64,000 nt of DNA, from positions 62,001 through 126,000 of the forward strand of contig NZ_JAAEAA010000001.1 in assembly GCF_010119545.1 (NCBI RefSeq), given 5' to 3'. Source of the stretch: Pontibacter fetidus (GTDB lineage: Bacteria > Bacteroidota > Bacteroidia > Cytophagales > Hymenobacteraceae). Each line of letters starts with the position of its first letter. Position 1 is the first letter of the stretch. A program made the position numbers and the translations under genes. The notes beneath the pieces were generated by a model. It saw only the letters and a program-made list of their open reading frames with translations, was not told the DNA's origin and did not search any database. Below are positions 61,430 through 64,000 of this stretch, one piece after another.

Positions 61430-62641
61430 ATGAAGAAAGTTTTGTTAGCCTTTAGCGGCGGTTTAGATACATCTTATTGTGCCATTTATTTGTCGCAGGA
61501 ACTAGGGCTGGAAGTATATGCAGCTTTAGTTGATACCGGCGGCTTTTCTGCAGAAGAAATCCAGGAAATTGAGCGCCGCGCTTATAGTTTAGGTGTTAAG
61601 CAATTCACGCACCTTGATGAGAAAGAAAGCTATTACAAGAGCTGCATTAAGTACATGATCTTTGGTAATGTGCTGAAGAACAATACCTATCCGCTTTCAG
61701 TGAGCGCGGAGCGTGTAACGCAGGCCTTAAGTATAGCCAACTTTGCTAAAAGCATTGGTGCAGATTACGTAGCACATGGTAGCACCGGCGCTGGTAACGA
61801 CCAGGTTCGTTTTGACATGGTTTTCCAGGCCATCATCCCGGATGTAGAAATCATCACGCCTATTCGTGATATGAAACTGTCGCGTGAAGAAGAGATCGAA
61901 TACCTGCGCAAGTATGGCGTGGAGATGGATTTTACCAAAGCGCAATATTCCATTAACAAAGGCATTTGGGGCACATCAGTTGGCGGCAAAGAAACACTGA
62001 CTTCACATCTGCCATTACCTGAATCTGCTTACCCGACACAGATTACAAAACAGGAAGCGGAGCGCGTAACTATAGTTTTCAAGAACGGTGAGCCGGTTGG
62101 GTTGAATGATGAAATCTTTGAAAGTCCGGTACAGGTAATTCAGCGTTTGCAGGAGATTGCCGGTCCGTTTGCTATAGGCCGCGACATCCACGTGGGTGAT
62201 ACCATTATCGGCATTAAAGGACGTGTTGGTTTTGAAGCTGCGGCACCAATGGTAATTATAAAAGCTCACCACACCCTGGAGAAGCATACGCTAACTAAAT
62301 GGCAACTATACTGGAAAGACCAACTGGCAACCTGGTACGGTAACTGGCTACACGAAGGTCAGCTGCTGGACCCAACCATGCGCAACATTGAGGCTTTCCT
62401 GGAGAGCACACAACAAACTGTAACAGGTAAAGTACATGTGCTGCTGGCGCCATATAGATTCCAGGTGGAAGGAATTGAGAGTGAACATGACCTGATGAGC
62501 GATAAGTTTGGCAGCTACGGCGAAATGAACCGCGCCTGGACTGCTGACGATGTGAAAGGCTTTACCAAGATTTTTGGTAACCAAACCAAACTATATCACA
62601 ACGTTAACAATACTACTGCAGCATGGGCAACGGAAAAGTAA
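61430..62641 (+). CDS. argG: Argininosuccinate synthase
   Basis: Encodes 403 residues, joining citrulline and aspartate with ATP. LLAFSGGLDTSYCA is the PP-loop at the N-terminus, YVAHGSTGAGNDQVRFD and IWGTSVGGKE are conserved substrate loops, and IKGRVGFEAAAPMV and FGSYGEMNRAW follow. Length is normal. Its end overlaps argC by 19 nt in another frame. Confidence 0.96.
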   Translation: MKKVLLAFSGGLDTSYCAIYLSQELGLEVYAALVDTGGFSAEEIQEIERRAYSLGVKQFTHLDEKESYYKSCIKYMIFGNVLKNNTYPLSVSAERVTQALSIANFAKSIGADYVAHGSTGAGNDQVRFDMVFQAIIPDVEIITPIRDMKLSREEEIEYLRKYGVEMDFTKAQYSINKGIWGTSVGGKETLTSHLPLPESAYPTQITKQEAERVTIVFKNGEPVGLNDEIFESPVQVIQRLQEIAGPFAIGRDIHVGDTIIGIKGRVGFEAAAPMVIIKAHHTLEKHTLTKWQLYWKDQLATWYGNWLHEGQLLDPTMRNIEAFLESTQQTVTGKVHVLLAPYRFQVEGIESEHDLMSDKFGSYGEMNRAWTADDVKGFTKIFGNQTKLYHNVNNTTAAWATEK

Positions 62642-63633
62642 AAGCAGGTATAATTGGCGGAGCCGGCTATACAGGCGGTGAACTGCTGCGCCTGTTGCTG
62701 AATCACCCGAATGTAGAGCTGGTTTTCACACACAGCAAGAGCCAGGCAGGTAAACCAGTACACATCGCGCACGCCGATCTGTTAGGCGAAACCGATCTAT
62801 ACTTCAGCGACTCGTTTGATCAGGAAGTGGATGTGCTGTTTTTATGCGTTGGTCATGGCGAAGCGAAGAAGTTTTTAGCTGAGAACAGTTTTGCAGAAAG
62901 CACTAAGATCATCGACCTGAGCCAGGACTTCCGTTGGAACGGGGAAGCAGGCAAAGCGCAAACTATAGATGCGGCCCGTCGTGCTTTTACTTATGGCTTA
63001 CCGGAAATGCTTCGCGAAACTATACAACAGGCACAGCACATTGCTAACCCGGGTTGCTTTGCTACGGCCATCCAACTGGCCTTGCTACCATTAGCTGCCA
63101 AAGAGTTGATCACTGATGAAGTGCATGTAAGCGGCATCACCGGTAGCACCGGTGCGGGCCAAAGCCTGAGCCCGACATCACACTATAGTTGGCGCAGTGG
63201 CAATATTTCCAACTATAAAGTGCTTAACCACCAGCACCTGAATGAGATCCGGCGAACGTTGCACGAACTACAGCCAGCGCAGGAGTTGCCTGCCATCCAT
63301 TTTGTACCGTATCGCGGGCCGTTTACGCGTGGTATACTTTGCACCAGTTACCTGCCTTGCAGCTTAACTATAGCCGAAGCCTGCGAACTATACAGCAGCT
63401 ATTACAGTACACATCCATTCGTTTGGATAAGCGACAACACTCCTGACCTGAAGCAGGTGGTAAATACCAACAAGTGTATTTTATACCTGGAGAAACAAGG
63501 CAACATGCTCGTGATCACCAGCATGATCGATAACCTGCTGAAAGGCGCATCAGGCCAGGCGGTACAAAACATGAACCTAATGTTCGGTCTGGAAGAAACC
63601 GCCGGATTAAAGCTGAAACCGGCTGGGTTTTAA
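62623..63633 (+). CDS. argC: N-acyl-gamma-glutamyl-phosphate reductase
   Basis: Encodes 336 residues of the NADPH-dependent reductase. The nucleotide loop GIIGGAGYTGGELLRLLL is at the N-terminus, the catalytic Cys is in IANPGCFATAIQLAL, and HVSGITGSTGAGQSLSP and HFVPYRGPFTRGI are typical. It overlaps argG by 19 nt. The acyl group used (acetyl or succinyl) is not decided by this sequence. A repeat element follows before argD. Confidence 0.95.
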   Translation: MGNGKVKAGIIGGAGYTGGELLRLLLNHPNVELVFTHSKSQAGKPVHIAHADLLGETDLYFSDSFDQEVDVLFLCVGHGEAKKFLAENSFAESTKIIDLSQDFRWNGEAGKAQTIDAARRAFTYGLPEMLRETIQQAQHIANPGCFATAIQLALLPLAAKELITDEVHVSGITGSTGAGQSLSPTSHYSWRSGNISNYKVLNHQHLNEIRRTLHELQPAQELPAIHFVPYRGPFTRGILCTSYLPCSLTIAEACELYSSYYSTHPFVWISDNTPDLKQVVNTNKCILYLEKQGNMLVITSMIDNLLKGASGQAVQNMNLMFGLEETAGLKLKPAGF

Positions 63634-63650
63634 GCTATAGTTTCAGGAGA

Positions 63651-63721
63651 TGTCATCTCGAACAAAGTGAGAGATCTATCTCAAATTCAAAATAGATTTC
63701 TCGCTACAGCTCGAAATGACA
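63651..63721. repeat. TGTCAT-type dispersed palindromic repeat
   Basis: TGTCATCTCGA at the left and TCGAAATGACA at the right are near-complements, with AGATCTAT/ATAGATTT inside, so the 71-bp unit can fold into a long hairpin. It is the best-preserved member of the family also seen at 19443-19570 and 41169-41244. It lies between argC and argD. Confidence 0.75.
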
Positions 63722-63831
63722 ATAGTATTGAAAACAACAATTAAACAATATAACCATCAACAATTAAAGCTATGTACGTCGAGTACTTCCTTTACTGTCT
63801 TACTTCCTACATCTAATTCAACGAATAAACC

Positions 63832-64000
63832 ATGAATCTCTTCGACGTTTATCCTGTCTTTGATATTAATCCCGTACGCGGCCAGGGCTGCTACATCTGG
63901 GACGACAAAGGTACCCGCTACCTGGACCTGTATGGCGGCCACGCTGTAATTTCAATCGGCCATAGCCACCCGCACTATGTAAAGCGCATTGCCCGCCAAC
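63832..64000 (+). CDS. argD: Acetylornithine/succinylornithine aminotransferase, N-terminal part (runs off the right edge)
   Basis: The first 56 residues are present. The start MNLFDVYPVFDINPVRGQGCY, then WDDKGTRYLDLYGGHAVISIGHSHP, is the usual N-terminus of class III PLP aminotransferases of the ArgD type. The position after argC makes it the next step of arginine synthesis. The PLP lysine lies outside the window. Because this family includes several ornithine and diamino-acid aminotransferases, the exact substrate is inferred from context. Confidence 0.88.
   Translation, partial: MNLFDVYPVFDINPVRGQGCYIWDDKGTRYLDLYGGHAVISIGHSHPHYVKRIARQ

Noticed and set aside
63772-63816. 14-codon ORF with four Tyr codons between argC and argD
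   Set aside because: Tyr does not match the arginine pathway, there is no hairpin pair or terminator, and such short ORFs arise easily by chance.

Overview
The window looks like the chromosome of a member of the Bacteroidota, most likely the order Cytophagales, and I would guess the Hymenobacteraceae (Pontibacter-like). The evidence is of four kinds. Promoters have the phylum-type -7 box TAnnTTTG, several with TTTG or TTTC about 19 nt upstream. Shine-Dalgarno sites are absent. There are secreted proteins with type IX secretion tails and a CarboxypepD_reg-type TonB-dependent receptor. The gene clusters (HU-CCDC81/SPOR plus TolQ/TolR/TonB, trpEGDCFBA-aroF, split his clusters) are also typical. 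The genus is inference. No rRNA, tRNA, CRISPR array, insertion sequence or prophage was seen.

Layout. 1-328: 5' part of tyrS. 568-1614: holA. 1833-11714: a co-directional envelope cluster (TPR protein, outer-membrane barrel, HU-CCDC81/SPOR protein, TolQ, TolR and TonB-like proteins) running into folC and trmB. 11898-12518: a TrpF-like protein that has lost its catalytic residues. 12738-19411: mnmA, a lipoprotein, a secreted subtilase, rpe and a TonB-dependent receptor. 20199-28068: a DUF2911 protein and a 2174-residue MBG/YDG-repeat adhesin. 28210-32777: His leader plus hisGDCB. 33044-40864: Trp leader and attenuator plus trpEGDCFBA-aroF. 41357-43402: S9 peptidase. 43506-46644: second His leader and attenuator plus hisH, hisA, hisF and hisIE. 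46705-60180: a mixed region with a lipoprotein, alpha/beta hydrolase, TetR regulator, AsmA-like protein, ClC channel, phosphatase, Usp, NhaA, carbonic anhydrase, racemase, GNAT and aspartyl protease. 60395-64000: a candidate Arg-rich leader, then a GNAT enzyme, argG, argC and the start of argD.

The most notable content is regulatory. Both halves of the histidine pathway and the whole tryptophan operon begin with a short leader ORF carrying a run of the cognate codon. For trp and the second his cluster, the full attenuator can be read: control codons, then a 9-nt antiterminator arm, then an intrinsic terminator whose 5' side is perfectly complementary to that arm. The first his leader has the codons but no obvious terminator, and the arginine cluster has a weaker candidate. 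Together the window encodes the complete histidine pathway, the complete Trp branch with its own DAHP synthase, and part of the arginine pathway.

Two further genome-scale signals stand out. The 10-bp palindrome AACTATAGTT occurs at least 22 times in this window, in genes and between them, where about 0.06 would be expected by chance. Intergenic DNA also carries several families of palindromic repeats, including two near-identical 88-89 bp elements placed just upstream of hisH and hisIE.
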